The notes below the pieces were generated by a model. It searched no databases and was not told the DNA's origin. It saw nothing but the letters and a program-made list of their open reading frames with translations. This document shows, in pieces, positions 10,396 through 21,830 of a stretch of 64,000 bases of DNA. Position numbers and translations under genes: made by a program. Location: positions 1,188,311,413 through 1,188,375,412 of the forward strand of contig NC_064615.1 of assembly GCF_023898315.1 (NCBI RefSeq). Direction: 5' to 3'. Within the stretch, counting starts at the first letter, position 1. Each line of letters opens with the position of its first letter. The DNA is from Schistocerca nitens (lineage: Eukaryota; Arthropoda; Insecta; Orthoptera; Acrididae).

Positions 10396-13300
10396 TGTTA
10401 GTTAGTTTCATGTTCCATGGATCATTTTGCACGATTAACCATAATGATTTGGAATGAGTCATTTTAAATTCACATTGAAAATTAATTTGGATGCATGGCT
10501 AAATGATGAATACTTTTAAGTGTATTTTTCCGCGCAAATGTGAAATTAGCTGTTCGACACTTGTGACCTGAGATGCTGTCTGCTTTTCTGTGAAATATTC
10601 TGCTGCTCATATGCACCACTTATCATGATGTTTGAACTAGTAAATTCCTAAATTCCTAATGTTTTAATATGTAATTTTCCTTAGTTTCGGTGCCTCTTTT
10701 GTGCTGCATTGTGTGTTTTCCGAATATGTTACATACTGTGTGTACTCATCCTAATATTTAGATAGGTCTTTTTCTGCTATACAGCATACCTTATTAATTA
10801 AAAAGTAGAGCTGTCCGATGCCTCCAACATCTGATTGTAACAGCACACTCTTGTTTCACATTCAAGAGGCAATGATAGCAACTTTACTGTCTCTAAGATG
10901 GCTCTCATTCATGTTGCTTATTATCTGCACAGCATTATCTGCCACATTTCCATTTTGTAGAGTTTGGTGAGAAGTATTTGCACGTCTTTGACTGTGTACT
11001 ATGTTGATACTGCTTCGAAGGTTAACTGTGGTTGGACAAGGGTGTCATGGTTATATTTCCTTTACGTGTCATGAATTTGGATTGTCTTGTTTTTCTTCCT
11101 CTATTTGTGTGAAAGTTATTTTTGTGTAGAAATCTGCCAGTGAGATGTGATCTCCCATTTGAAAACTTAAATCTATTAACTTACCTACATATTTTACTGA
11201 GCCCATTAGCACAAAATTGAGAACCACACTGTTAATATTTAAGATCTTTTGTAGATGAAACTTTGCCTTCTAGAAATGCAAATGTGATATAGTTTGAGTA
11301 ATTATTACGATCTGTTCTTTCATGAATTATTAAGAGGCTGTGTGGCATCAGTCATTGTGTCTGTGAAACGAACATAGCAAATGAAAACAAGGCTACATTC
11401 ATGAGGATTCCTACTTTGTAACTTTGTGCAATGTTTCCATAAGTGTAATGTAGAATGAATGCTTCCATTGTTAGAGTAATGCTGGGCTGTTTCATGCAAT
11501 TCATAGATACTTCTGTATGTTTTGGTTGTGATCATAGGTTTAGTGAGAGTTATCAGCAACCTTTTTTCTCACTTTTATTGTTTACAATTTACTTCAAACG
11601 ATTTATTTGAAATGTGTTATGGATGCATATTATTATTTGTTGAATATCGTTTAGATGTATAAGCTGTACATAGTACAATTTTGTTTGTGTCGTTGTTACG
11701 AGAATAAAACTGTGTTAGCGTAAATCAAAACTTTGGTTCAATTGAAGGGGTCACTGGAAGAGAATGCTAGCCATCAATTCAGGATTAAACGGATTACTTT
11801 TTTTGTTGTTTTCCAATGCACAACGTTCTGGGAAGTAGTAGTTTCATGTGTACCGTCAGAATGCACTGCCTACTCTTTTTATGTCCTTGTCTTTAAAATT
11901 AACGAAATATATAACATAGAATAACTCAAAATATTTAGTTGTTAATCAGCACTTTCTTCCGCCATCTGCTTCAGTGTCGTATGTTATTTTGTACCTGACA
12001 AACCTCATAAAAAAAAGAAAATGCTTTAAGTCCCAGTAACGTCATTTGTTACAGCTCGACAGCTTTTAGTGCCTGGGATTTTTCACCATCCAAAGCTGTG
12101 ATAAACGCAAAAATTTTCACGATTCTATGTCTGACACAGCTGAAAACAGTAAATTCTTCCGCTTTTCCCCCCGAGATGACAAATCAACTCGCAGTAATTT
12201 CATTTATAGTCAAGCTCGATCGTCTTAACGTCTTTTATTTACTATCAAAAACAGTCTTGATCATAATTTATTCATCACGGTGACCGGTTTCGACCACTAC
12301 TGTGGTCATCTTCAGACCAACGAGTAAGAACCTCCTTCTGCTGGAGAATCACTACTTTGAGCAGTGATACAAATCTAAAATCACAGTGTAACGTTATATG
12401 CATATTTCTCAGAAAGAAACGGTTGCCGATTGGCAAAAAAAAGTTTTTTGTGCGTTTATGAAAACCTACTTACTGAAAAAAATGCGAGAAAAGCCCAACA
12501 CGAAAATTTGAAATTAACCACTAGCCACCTAACGATAAACAAATAACAAGCAGAAAGCAGCCCTTCTGCTGATGCGCGAGTTATCGCTGCCTAGTGCACT
12601 GCGCAGATTGACGGCAGTTTAGAACTGCCCTCTATTCTGGCGCGCGGACAATCCGCGCCGCCTCGTGTCGCTGGGCTTGCATACAAATTGTGTTTTAAGC
12701 TGCATTCCAACAGCAGTATTCTAGAGAGAGCGTGACGTCGCAACCGGGGAGAAGACGTTCACCTGCACAACATATCCGGAGGCGGCGGACGGTGGCCCGT
12801 GCCAGCACTGGCGACATCGACGTCGACGCCCGCTTCCACTGTCCGCGTCCCAGGCTCGCCCACAGCCTGCGCTGCGGCTGCCGGACCGCCGCACGGAAAT
12901 CCCAGGCAGTGTGACGGCCCGCGTGCCACTCGTGCTTGTAATAACGCCGTCTGCCAGCTTACCAGCCATATACTAGTTTTTAAACAACGACGTCATCATC
13001 AATTCCGTCATAATTAGCGTTCAAAAGGTGTAAGTTTACTATTAACTGACAGCCCCTGATAACCCATTATGCTGTGTGTAATTTCTATAAACTGACAAAC
13101 AGGGGTTTATAGAAAGAGCACTCTACGATAATGTTTGCCAAAATGAAACTGTGTTCTATAACTGAGAATGGACGACACTTCGACATCGTACTGCTAATTA
13201 AACCAGTTTCTTTCTTTTAAGGGACCACCGTCGCCACGAGGGATAAAGATCTTGTACTCGACTTTATCGAATTCTTCCGCACACAGAAACCGCTGTGGAA

Positions 13301-13499
13301 AGTGAAATCTAAGGAACGTGGAAAAGTGTTGGTGTCAGAGAGTGCAACAGAGCAAGTATACACACGACAACTGTGGTATTTCAGTAACCTTTCGTTTCCA
13401 AAGGACGATACGGAGCCTCATTCTTTAACAGCCAGTCCGGTACGTGAAGTGGGGAAATTACGAATTATTTTGCATTTGTCGTGGTAAGTACAATGGTCA
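10396..13499. other. AT-rich intergenic stretch with a GC-rich patch
   Basis: No coding region or TE that I can name. At 12283-12330 there is a short imperfect palindrome 'gaccggtttcgaccactactgtggtcatcttcag', a phrase I know as a dispersed repeat in locust-like genomes. At about 12600-12960 the sequence turns GC- and CpG-rich with overlapping frames on both strands, which I treat as compositional. The rest is plain AT-rich DNA. Confidence 0.45.
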
Positions 13500-13793
13500 A
13501 GTAAAATTATTTCAAAAGTTTGTTATCAAATATATATCATCTTCAATGACAGCTGTTACAAGTATTACAGTACAAAAATTACAACAAACAAAAAAACAGA
13601 ATATGTATAAGGTCATCATTACGTGTACGCTTCTAAATACTAAACAAAGTTGTCTTACCGAACCACGCTGCCGGCACTGTTGAGGTACAACACATAAGCT
13701 TCTGGGACTTGCTGAGCAGATCCATTGGACATAGTTCGAATTCTTTTCAGTCCCACTAAGTTGCAATGACGTCCTGTTTCGCTCACTCCTCTG

Positions 13794-14460
13794 TCATAAT
13801 TTTCTCTGTCGAAGCTGTCTGATGTCGAGTAAGCGGCTCGACTGTTTCTGCTTAAGAAATTCTGAAGTGTACAACCAAGCCATTGCAGATGAAGAGATGT
13901 TGTCCAAACTTAAACTCATTCGAGTCTTAATCAATCTGAATCTTGCAGTCATTATTCCAAATATCTTTTCCACTATCAGACTGGCACATGACACCCGATA
14001 ATTGTAAATCTTTCATTTTGTTATGAGCTGATTTTTTTTAAATGGATTCGTGAAGTTTTTACCCAGTTAGGAGGCCTCGTATCTAACAAAAACGTACGCC
14101 AGTGCGTACCCATTCACCTCGGATGCTGAATGTTAGCTTCAAAGTGCCATTCGAAAGTTTCTTGACAAAACTTGAGTACACCACCGTCATATACACGCCA
14201 TTTGAGCCATAATGGAAGTAAATTAGTTCCTAATTTGCTTCAGCAATGGCAGAAACCATCTGACCGTGGAACTGTTCATAGTTGAAGAAATAAGATCCTG
14301 CATCAGGTGGCGGAACAATTGAGACGTGTTTACCATTAAGTGTTCCCAGACAGTTAGGAAAATTCCATCCTTTTCCAAATGCGTTCGTTATTTCTTTGCA
14401 GATCAAGCCCTTGAGAATATAACACAGCGCACAGAAAAAAAAAAAGAAATACGCAAAGAA
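13794..14460 (-). pseudogene. Harbinger-type (HARBI1-like) transposase relic
   Basis: On the minus strand, 14230-14400 encodes WNFPNCLGTLNGKHVSIVPP and SYFFNYEQFHGQMVSAIAEAN, which is the first catalytic-Asp region of PIF/Harbinger transposases (normally LDGKH, here LNGKH). Then come a stop and YFHYGSNG, YALAYVFV, and at 13800-14000 KIYNYRVSCASLIVEKIFGIMTARFR, matching the conserved C-terminal block around the last catalytic residue. Several stops and frameshifts separate them. The Asp to Asn change in the DGKH motif would by itself inactivate the enzyme. No partner Myb-like gene or terminal repeats are visible. Confidence 0.82.
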
Positions 14461-14733
14461 TATGCACCACATATTTTTGCGAAAAACGTTCCATTTAAAC
14501 TAAGGGTCATGTCAAGCACGCAAAGGCTGTATGCTGAAAAAACTACAAACGACGTTTTATTTGCAGGGCAAATAGGAAAGTTGAGTTTCCATTCCACAGA
14601 AAATACTGCATCAATACATGCTGGCGAAACTACTCCAAATTTTGTGTACAATTTTGACCCTAAATTGTAATGTTTAATTTTCTGAATGGTGTATTTTAAA
14701 AATAAAAATTAGTAAACTGAAATTTTCGTGTAA

Positions 14734-15335
14734 ATGTTGTTGTTGTTGTTGTGGTGTTCAGTCCAGAGACTGGTTTGATGCAGCTCTCCATGTTACTCTA
14801 TACTGTGCAAGCCTCTCCGAATAACTACTGCAACCTACGTCCTCCTGAATCTGCTTAGTGTATTCATCTCTTGGTCTCCCTCTACAATTGTTACCCTCCA
14901 CGCTTTCCTCCAATACTAAAGTGGTGATCCTCTGATGCCTCAGAACGTGTCCTACGAACCGACCTATTCAATTTCCGGCACAACTTCTTCTACTCCCGAA
15001 TTCTATTCAGTGGTTCCTCATTAGTTACGTGATCTACCCATCTAATCTTCGGCATTCTTCTGTAGCACCACATTTCGAAAGCTTCCATTCTCTTCTTGTC
15101 CAAACCATTTATCGTCCATGTTTCACCTCCATACATGGCTACACTCCATACAAATACTTTCATAAACCACTTCCTGACACTTAAATCTATACTGGATGTT
15201 AACAAATTTCTCGTCTTCAGAAATGCTTTCCTTGCCATTGCCAGTCTACATTTTATATCCTCTCTACTTCGGCCATCATCAGTTATTTTGCTCCCCAAAT
15301 AGCGAAACTCATCTACTACTTTGTGTCTTCTGCCA
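14734..15335 (-). mobile_element. RTE retrotransposon, 5'-truncated fragment (copy C)
   Basis: Read on the minus strand, this is the 3' end of the same family as 5707-8307: the C-terminal coding part (KVVDEFRYLGSKITDDGRSR, ETWT, EMWCYRRM...KIRWVDH) followed by 'aaaccagtctctggactgaac' and an (AAC)n tail at 14734-14752. It begins at the LGSKIT region, so the endonuclease and most of the RT are absent. Frame breaks occur near 15000. No clear target duplication was found. Confidence 0.9.
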
Positions 15336-15834
15336 ACTGGGCACATAGCGTTTCGTCCCTATCGCTCCTTTCCTTGTAATATTCCTTTTAGAGTTTTGTG
15401 AGTGGCTGCACATATTTGCGTAATGATGTACCGCAAACGACTGTGGCGATGTCGTTGTCGAGAATTTAAGGTCTTCGTGAGATCTCCCAGTTGCAAGGAA
15501 CCTTATCGTCGCTATGTGACACTGATTCCGTCATATTTGTCTCTTTTTTGTATTTGTGGAGTAACAATTTTTACTAACCCCAGAGAAGTGGTTTCGGTCA
15601 TAGGCATGTAGATATGCCAGTCCTGTGGGTGAAATCGTAATCCCTTAAATATATTTGTATGCGACACCTTTTATCTCTTTATAGGCTATTTTGTGCCGCG
15701 GCAGCTGAGAGCGCGCCGATGGCCGTAACCGCGGTCTGCACCACGGCAGCTCCACCGACACTCACTCTGTGCCGCGTAGATACCGGTCGTATTACCGGGC
15801 AGCTTACGTAAATCAGTTCGTTACGAGGCCACAG
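15336..15834. other. Unassigned sequence
   Basis: No feature I can name; short unshared frames only. Confidence 0.4.
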
Positions 15835-16065
15835 TACACCAGCGCGACGTAATGCCATGCAGAGGGGCCCGGGTTCGATTCCAGATAAGGTCGGAGATTT
15901 TGTCCCCTCAGGGACTGTGTGTTGTGTTCTCTTCATCTTCACCATCATCTCATCCCCATCGACGCGCAAGTCGCCGAAGTGGTGTCAACTAAAAAGACTT
16001 GCACCAGCCGACCGGTCTACCCGACGGGAGGCCGTAGTGACACATTTCAACCATTTCATTTTATA
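15835..16065 (+). mobile_element. tRNA-derived SINE, second family
   Basis: It carries a B-box-like GGTTCGATTCC (about 15871) followed by 'ggagattttgtcccctcagg', a 'catcatctcatccccatcga' stretch and the tail phrase 'gacgcgcaagtcgccgaagtggtgtcaac...cttgcaccagccgaccggtctacccgacgggaggcc'. I recognise this as a common locust-type SINE. The A-box side is diverged and no target duplication is evident. Confidence 0.78.
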
Positions 16066-16880
16066 GCAAGGGCGCGCCAACCCGAAAGTACTGACCTTTA
16101 AAAGTCGGCACCATTTACAACATTCCGTGTCCACTCTTCCATATTTCTGCCACTCTCAGCTATCAAAAAGCTGCAACACTGGGATTTCCTGATCTAGTGG
16201 TGTTGTGTTGTCTTTGTGAGCGAATTATTAAGCGGTTAATAAACGTAATTGTGTTGACAAACAAACGCATTATGCGATATGTTTATTAAATTTTTTAATA
16301 ATATTTTTCTTCTGTTCACTGAGTTGTAAGACAACAACTTTAATTTAATTTCATATCATCTTCAACTTTCGTAGTCCTGTCGTTCTTAGCTGCGTATAAT
16401 AATAGGGCACGGCGATAATTTCAACTTTTGCGCTGTGTAATTACAAATGAATTAAACATTCAGGTGTAATTAGACGGTCCAAAAGTAAAAGTCACCACTG
16501 TACGGTAAAATGTTCGTATTCCTTGCTACAAATATGCACATTTCACAATGTCATCTCCATAATGCGCACTCGGGAATCCATATTAGTCCGCTCACGAGTT
16601 GTCAGCACTGGCAGACAAACAAGAAAACTTCTCGTGCACTCAGACGGCAACGATAAACCTCTCTGCCCCTGCAGCCACCTTCGCCCACGGGATAAGCGGC
16701 CAACTCTGCTTACGCCACGGCCGAATTCACCGACGTGAAATAAAACTCAACACATCTTAATACTTTACTGTCTCTGTAAGCGTTTTCCTTTGTTACTCAA
16801 CAGGGAAACTAGACTCTTAAGAAGCACGTAGCGTTAGCCGATGTTTTTCGGTTCGGCTGTTAGTTGCTGGATGGTTACTG
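16066..16880. other. Unassigned AT-rich sequence
   Basis: Nothing recognised. A frame of about 70 codons at 16523-16738 has no recognisable features. Confidence 0.4.
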
Positions 16881-17185
16881 ACAAGGGAACCTCCCCACAG
16901 CACCCCCGTCGCATTTAGTGGTAAGACGGCCCGTCAAAAACTGAACACAGGTCAAGCATGAAAACAGAAAGAACGCGTACTGGACTGTAAAAAAAAAAGC
17001 TAAATAGAAAGAGGGAACGGTCCAAGAACAAGAAGTGCAAATTTAGACCAGTCGGCAAGAGAAATGGCGCCGTGGTTAACTGGTCAGGGTGTTGGATTGC
17101 CAGGTTCAACCTCACCAGCACCGACTTTCTTTTCTTTTTTCGCTGTTCGCTGTATTCAAATTTGTGTCTGTGGCGTGGTGTAATG
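16881..17185 (+). mobile_element. SINE-like repeat with internal tRNA-like boxes
   Basis: It opens 'gacaagggaacctcccca' and contains 'gtcaaaaactgaacacaggtcaagcatgaaaacag', then tRNA-like boxes TGGTTAACTGG and GGTTCAACC about 45 bases apart near 17074-17110. A related copy in the opposite orientation lies at 18835-19040. I recognise the opening phrase from a dispersed locust-type repeat. Confidence 0.62.
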
Positions 17186-17537
17186 TCCGTTTTCGATTTT
17201 GGACAACTAGTTTGTTAGCAGCCGAAAGGAAGTGGCTTTCGAATGCAAAGCGCAAACGTTTGATGACAAGGCGACAAGTCAACCGAATGCTTCACCGGAA
17301 AACACGTTTGGTGTGTCATACATTCGTGACAACACGTCTGTAGTATGATAGGAATCTCTTATCAATGCTCCTAAATTGTACGACTTGTAAGTGAGTGTGA
17401 TATGCCTCCTTGTCCGATATAGTGTTCGTATGGATGTCAAGTTGATCATTTTCATGGAAATGATGAAAACCTGATAGCTTGTCACGTAGGCTGCAACAAA
17501 TGAACGCAACAGTTTCACAATCAGACAGTTTCTCTCT
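17186..17537. other. Unassigned sequence
   Basis: No feature recognised. Confidence 0.4.
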
Positions 17538-17549
17538 ATTCTGTCAAAA

Positions 17550-17981
17550 GGCCGCGCGGTTGGCTGTGCGGTCTAACGCACGGATTTCCGGGCGAGAAGG
17601 ACCGTCTGGTCCCCGGCACGAATCCGCACGGCGGATTTGAATCGGCCAGTCTGTGGATGGTTTTTAGGCGGTTTTCCATCTGCCTTGGCGAATGCGGGCT
17701 GGTTCCCCATATTCCGCCTCAGCGATTGCTGCGCAAACAAGTTCTCCACGTACGCGTACACCACCACTACTCTACCACGCAAACATAGGGGTTACACTCG
17801 TCTAGTGTGAGACGTTCCCTGGGGGGGTCCACCGGGGGCCGAACCGGACAATAACCCTGGTTCGGTGTGGGGCGGCGGAGGGGTGAAGTGGACTGCGGCA
17901 GTTGTCGTAGGGTTGTGGACCACTGCGGCTGCGGTGGGGACGGAGCCTCTTCGTCGTTTGTAGGTCCCCGGTTAACATAAC
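17550..17981 (+). mobile_element. Long tRNA-headed SINE with target duplication
   Basis: The head has an A box within TGGCTGTGCGGTCTAA and a B-box-like GGCACGAATCC. The body contains 'ggatggtttttaggcggttt', 'ctccacgtacgcgtacacca', 'agacgttccctggggggg' and 'taggtccccggttaacataa'. The flanks attctgtcaaaa (17538-17549) and attctggcaaaa (17982-17993) differ at one base. At about 430 bp it is longer than the other SINEs here. A GC-rich frame on the minus strand within it is compositional. Confidence 0.87.
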
Positions 17982-18068
17982 ATTCTGGCAAAACATATAT
18001 TTTTAACGTTTTTGAAGTTGCGTTCCGTTTTCAAAGTTTTGACTTTTGAATTCCTTTGTTGTAACGTA

Positions 18069-18664
18069 CGAGGGATGCCCAGAAAGTAATGCACCGCATA
18101 TTTTTCTCAGCCGAAAACAATGCTACGAATGCGAAACTTTACGTATCTATTATTCCAAATCTCCCGAGTGAGCGCGTCAAGTTTCCGTCACTTCCGACGG
18201 ATAGCGTAACTGCAGGACAGTTTCAAAGTGGCGCCTGTGGGCGAAGTACGTCACAAGCAGCGTGCCGTCGTTGAATTTCTCACTGCAGATAAAGGAACTG
18301 TGGAAAATATTCACAAACGCCTGTGCAAAGGCTACGGAGCATCTGCTGTCGACAGAAGTACAGTTGGTCGCTGGGCACAGAGGGTGGGGTCGTCAGAAGG
18401 CGGTTCGGCGGAGCTGCACGATTTGCAGCGGTCTGGGAGACCATCCACAGCCGTCACACCTGACATGTTGTCCGAAGGATTGGTACCGACAGGGCATACA
18501 CGCCCTTGTTTCGAGCTGGAGTAAGGCCATAGAACGGGATACAGATTACGTGGAAAAATAGGGTGTGCAGATAAAACGCGATTATTTCCTGTGTGTGATT
18601 CTCATTATGTTCAATAAAGAATTGTTGAAGAAAAAAATGTACATTACTTTCTGGGCAATTCTCA
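18069..18664 (+). mobile_element. mariner-family deletion derivative flanked by TA
   Basis: The ends are inverted repeats: cgagggatgcccagaaagta at 18069 and, reversed, tgagaattgcccagaaagta at the right end (18645-18664). Both are flanked by TA (18067-18068 and 18665-18666). The interior keeps only the two ends of a mariner transposase, so the element is non-autonomous. Confidence 0.88.
18228..18561 (+). pseudogene. mariner transposase remnant, DNA-binding end joined to C-terminus
   Basis: From ATG 18228 the frame encodes KQRAVVEFLTADKGTVENIH and STVGRWAQRV, the paired helix-turn-helix region of mariner transposases, then LQRSGRPSTAV, the linker. At about 18478 it runs into the family's C-terminal block, but in the +1 frame, which reads DWYRQGIHALVSSWSKAIER followed by a stop near 18560. 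All catalytic Asp residues are deleted (roughly 200 residues missing). In the original frame the product would end after 98 residues. Confidence 0.85.
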
Positions 18665-18834
18665 TAGTTTACACCCGTTTATTTGTTGTTTCCATTTCTG
18701 TGAGACGTGGGTGTGGTACCTAGCCTGCTCTCACCGCTCGTCACGTTTACTTCCTACGGTAATGTATTACTACCACATGGCTCGTATTATATAAGCAATA
18801 ATAATTATAAAGAAACATTGGTACGAGCGAAATT

Positions 18835-19040
18835 TGAAACAGGCTCGCCCGCGTGGCAATCCAACACAATAACCACTTCCCTACTGCTCTATATTGCACT
18901 TCTTGTTCTTCTTTTTTGTCACAGGCCAGAACAGCTTCCTCCTCTTTTCATGCCTGATCTGTGTTCAGGTTTTGACGGGCTGTTCATTGGGCTCTCGTAC
19001 CAGTAAATGTGAGGGAGGGCGGGTTGCCACGGGGAGTTTG
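18835..19040 (-). mobile_element. SINE-like repeat, inverse copy of 16881-17185
   Basis: On the minus strand it shares 'gcccgtcaaaacctgaacacagatcaggcatgaaaag' and 'aacaagaagtgcaa' and a diverged tRNA-like end 'ttgtgttggattgcca' with the plus-strand copy at 16881. No target duplication is obvious. Confidence 0.58.
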
Positions 19041-20201
19041 CCTGGCGACAACACTCGACTGGGGCCGCTCATCTAGCGCGCGCACATCTCGCCTAGTATC
19101 CCAGCACCTGTGCAGTTTGTTCACCACACCAATAACAAATATTTTGCAAAAACTTTCTCCGCGTGCGGCTATTTTGTATTTCAAATAACGAAATGAGCAC
19201 TCTATCTCATCTGTGATTAGCTGCGGTCATTATCGAGCAACAACACGCAAAAATTACGTTGCACGTTTCCATTTGTCAGCAACTCAACTCGGGAGGCGCA
19301 GGAACTGCGAAAAGAACAAAGTGAATGTCGTCCCTTACAACCGGTACTCTGGCTCAGCGTATTACATGTACCAGTCGCTGTGCAACTAAATAAAGCCGTA
19401 CGCGACTAGTCGCCGCTTCACTACATGCAACAAATGAAAATGTCTCAGCGCATGTTCTGAATACATCTATTGGGTATTTTTACGTAATTTGACGGTAATA
19501 CGGAACGCTATTACATCCTGATCTTTCCGCTGCTGTGTGAGGCTTATAACGTAATGTTTGTCCGTAATTGCTTGATAATGCGCAAGGAGGCGTATTAGGT
19601 AATTAGAAAAGTGTTTAGTTAAAATAATGATAGACCTCAGCTGGCAGATGACGGCTTTCAAGAAATTTAATGCATAGAGCCATAAAAAAGACAAAGTGCA
19701 CAAACATGAAATAGTGGCTGTTCTGGCGCTTCGTCCGCTGCGAACTAGTGGAGATGAGCGGACACACGGGCGTGGTAAGCAGCTCACCTGGGTTTAGGGT
19801 TAGGGTTAGGCGTCGGCAAGGCAGAGGTGTGGAGGGGCGTGGCCGCGAGGCGACGTGCAGTGAGCAAGGGCGCCGGCAAATGGAGGCGCCCGCCGCTAAG
19901 CAGTGGAGGTCTTCGGCGAACAGGCGAATACGAGACAGATTAGATACCTAGTTCCACGTACTGCAACTAACGGTAACCAATGTTTCATTTCAGAGAGAAT
20001 TAACCGACTTCAGTTTCTCTTACTGGAATATTCCTCATTAAAGTTAGTTACCACTAAGCTTTGGAAATCTTTTGCCGTGTTCGCGCAAAATGTTTCATAT
20101 GTGGCTCTAATGTTGTACTGAGGTCAACAGGCCGTTTTCTTGCAGTTACGTTTCGAATCAGCAACGCAAATCAATCTCCGTACACCAAAGTTCAAAAGGC
20201 A
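19041..20201. other. Unassigned sequence with a short telomere-like run
   Basis: No coding or TE feature is recognised. 19793-19810 reads as about three TTTAGGG/TTAGGG units, similar to a telomeric repeat but too short to interpret. Confidence 0.4.
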
Positions 20202-20464
20202 CATCACGTTCAGAATCCATCCGGAGGTTCTGAGCGGTCCCCGGTCATTCCAACTGTACACCACACGAAAAGCTGCGGTCGCACACACGTTTAGTGGGAT
20301 TGCTGGCCCACGATGTTGTTAGAAGAGGCGGCGCCAGCAGAGCGGCAGAGCCCTCCTGTTCGTCGTCACACTGCAGTCAACTGTCGCTGGGTCTGTGAGT
20401 CGCCGTCCCGAGCAGGGGGCTGCTTCCACTGACCTACTTTACGCACACCCTCAGGTGTTTTCGT
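20202..20464 (+). repeat. 263-bp dispersed repeat, copy 1 (inverse of 32148-32410)
   Basis: The segment from 'catcacgttcagaatccatc' to 'cctcaggtgttttcgt' occurs again, reverse-complemented, at 32148-32410 with the same length and about three substitutions. Homology stops sharply at both ends. Neither copy has an obvious target duplication or terminal inverted repeat, and neither has a long open frame shared across it. The near identity implies a recent copying event or selection. I cannot assign it to a TE family. Confidence 0.9.
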
Positions 20465-21830
20465 TTAAAAATCTTAGTCAATATGTCGGTGGCAAACAGT
20501 AAGGACGGCTGCAACTAGTACTACTGCAACGTGACGGTTTGTCGAGAAAATCTTGTACTCCCGGTTTTCCGCAGTTTGAACGTATTTGCACACCGTGAAA
20601 ATATTTAACTGCCAGACCGGAAGTCGGGCATACAGGCCATCACCGGTGGCATTACTTTGTACGACCACATCAAATGACGTGTGTCAAGCACGAAAACTAA
20701 TGTGAATGTGTGTGGTAGGCACACGGTCTTGTGTACGCCCTAGAGCTGTGCAACGCCGAAGGGCCACACTTCTCGCTCGTATGTGACACTGTCTTCCATT
20801 CTGACTATGTATTCGTACAGTGTAACGTTCTCCACAAGGTTATCTCTACACTGATAATCTGAAGCTCTCTTCTTGTGTTATCGACAGGTGATGAGAGCTT
20901 AGACTGATTACAGAAAGTTGGAGTGTTGATGCATTCTTTAGGATCGTTCACCGAAGGCAGTCTGCACAGATGACAGCATCTTCAGTGAGCAGCGGCGTCC
21001 GTAGCTTGCACGAGCCCTCTACCTGCACTCACAACACTACATCTTCTCCTACTACACTCGATGAAACCTTCACTTCTGTTCGCCGTTCGCCGTCCAGTAT
21101 GAGGTTCTGGGTTATGGCGGTCAGAAATCCTTGGAGCGAACCGCTAACGTGCGAAGACCTCCGTGTCGTAGCACCTCGGCATTCTTAGGTGACGACGCGG
21201 TAACGTGTCGAAGGTATTTGGGTAACCGGTAGTCCGGCGTTTGCTGTACGCGGTGTGTCGTGTACGAACGAATCGCGCTGTCGGTTTCCCCAACTCGCAC
21301 CGATTCTTTGAGGGACTTCGCAGCGGTAAAGCCGAGCTGCAGCGTGCGGGCGTGCGTCAACGGTACCGGCCCTCCTCCTGAGCGCGAACGATCTGCTCTG
21401 TTGTCAAAATTAGTGAGATTGTTCGCCGCGCAAAGCAATTCCCGATTAACGCGAGCGAAGAAAGCACTAACTTCGCTCGATACTGAAAGCAAAATGTGTT
21501 GTGCAGTACGGCGGACGCTTCCTCGAGTATCGGTGGTGATGGTCCTGTATTCTCCAGACGCTTCGGCGCCGCGGCCTCAGACGCTGTCCCAGCAGGCCGC
21601 GGCAGCCGCAGCCGCAGCCGCAGCTGCCGCTGAAACGCGAGCCGCGCTGTCAGCCGACACCGCCCACCCGCCTCCTGCGTCACCACTCCCGACTTGCACA
21701 AACAAAACACCTACAGAGAAATCACTGTCCCTCCTATGCTGCTTCAAGTATTGGTACAATTACCGCTGCAAGACACTTTCGCTTCATTGTCGGTTACTTA
21801 CAACTCGTAACCACTCAAGTTTCTCTTATA
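20465..21830. other. CpG-rich region with a polyalanine-coding run; no gene assigned
   Basis: From about 20965 the DNA becomes GC-rich. At 21595-21631 a (GCNGC)n-like run would encode a polyalanine tract in a plus-strand frame (21260-21847, 195 codons from ATG). The frame has no domain I recognise and the opposite strand is open as well. It could be a first exon or CpG promoter of a host gene, but no splice context or homology supports this. Confidence 0.35.

Noticed and set aside
12721..13017. Overlapping frames on both strands in a GC-rich patch (72-82 codons)
   Set aside because: Both strands and several frames are open at once, which is expected in GC-rich DNA; no domain or start context supports a gene.
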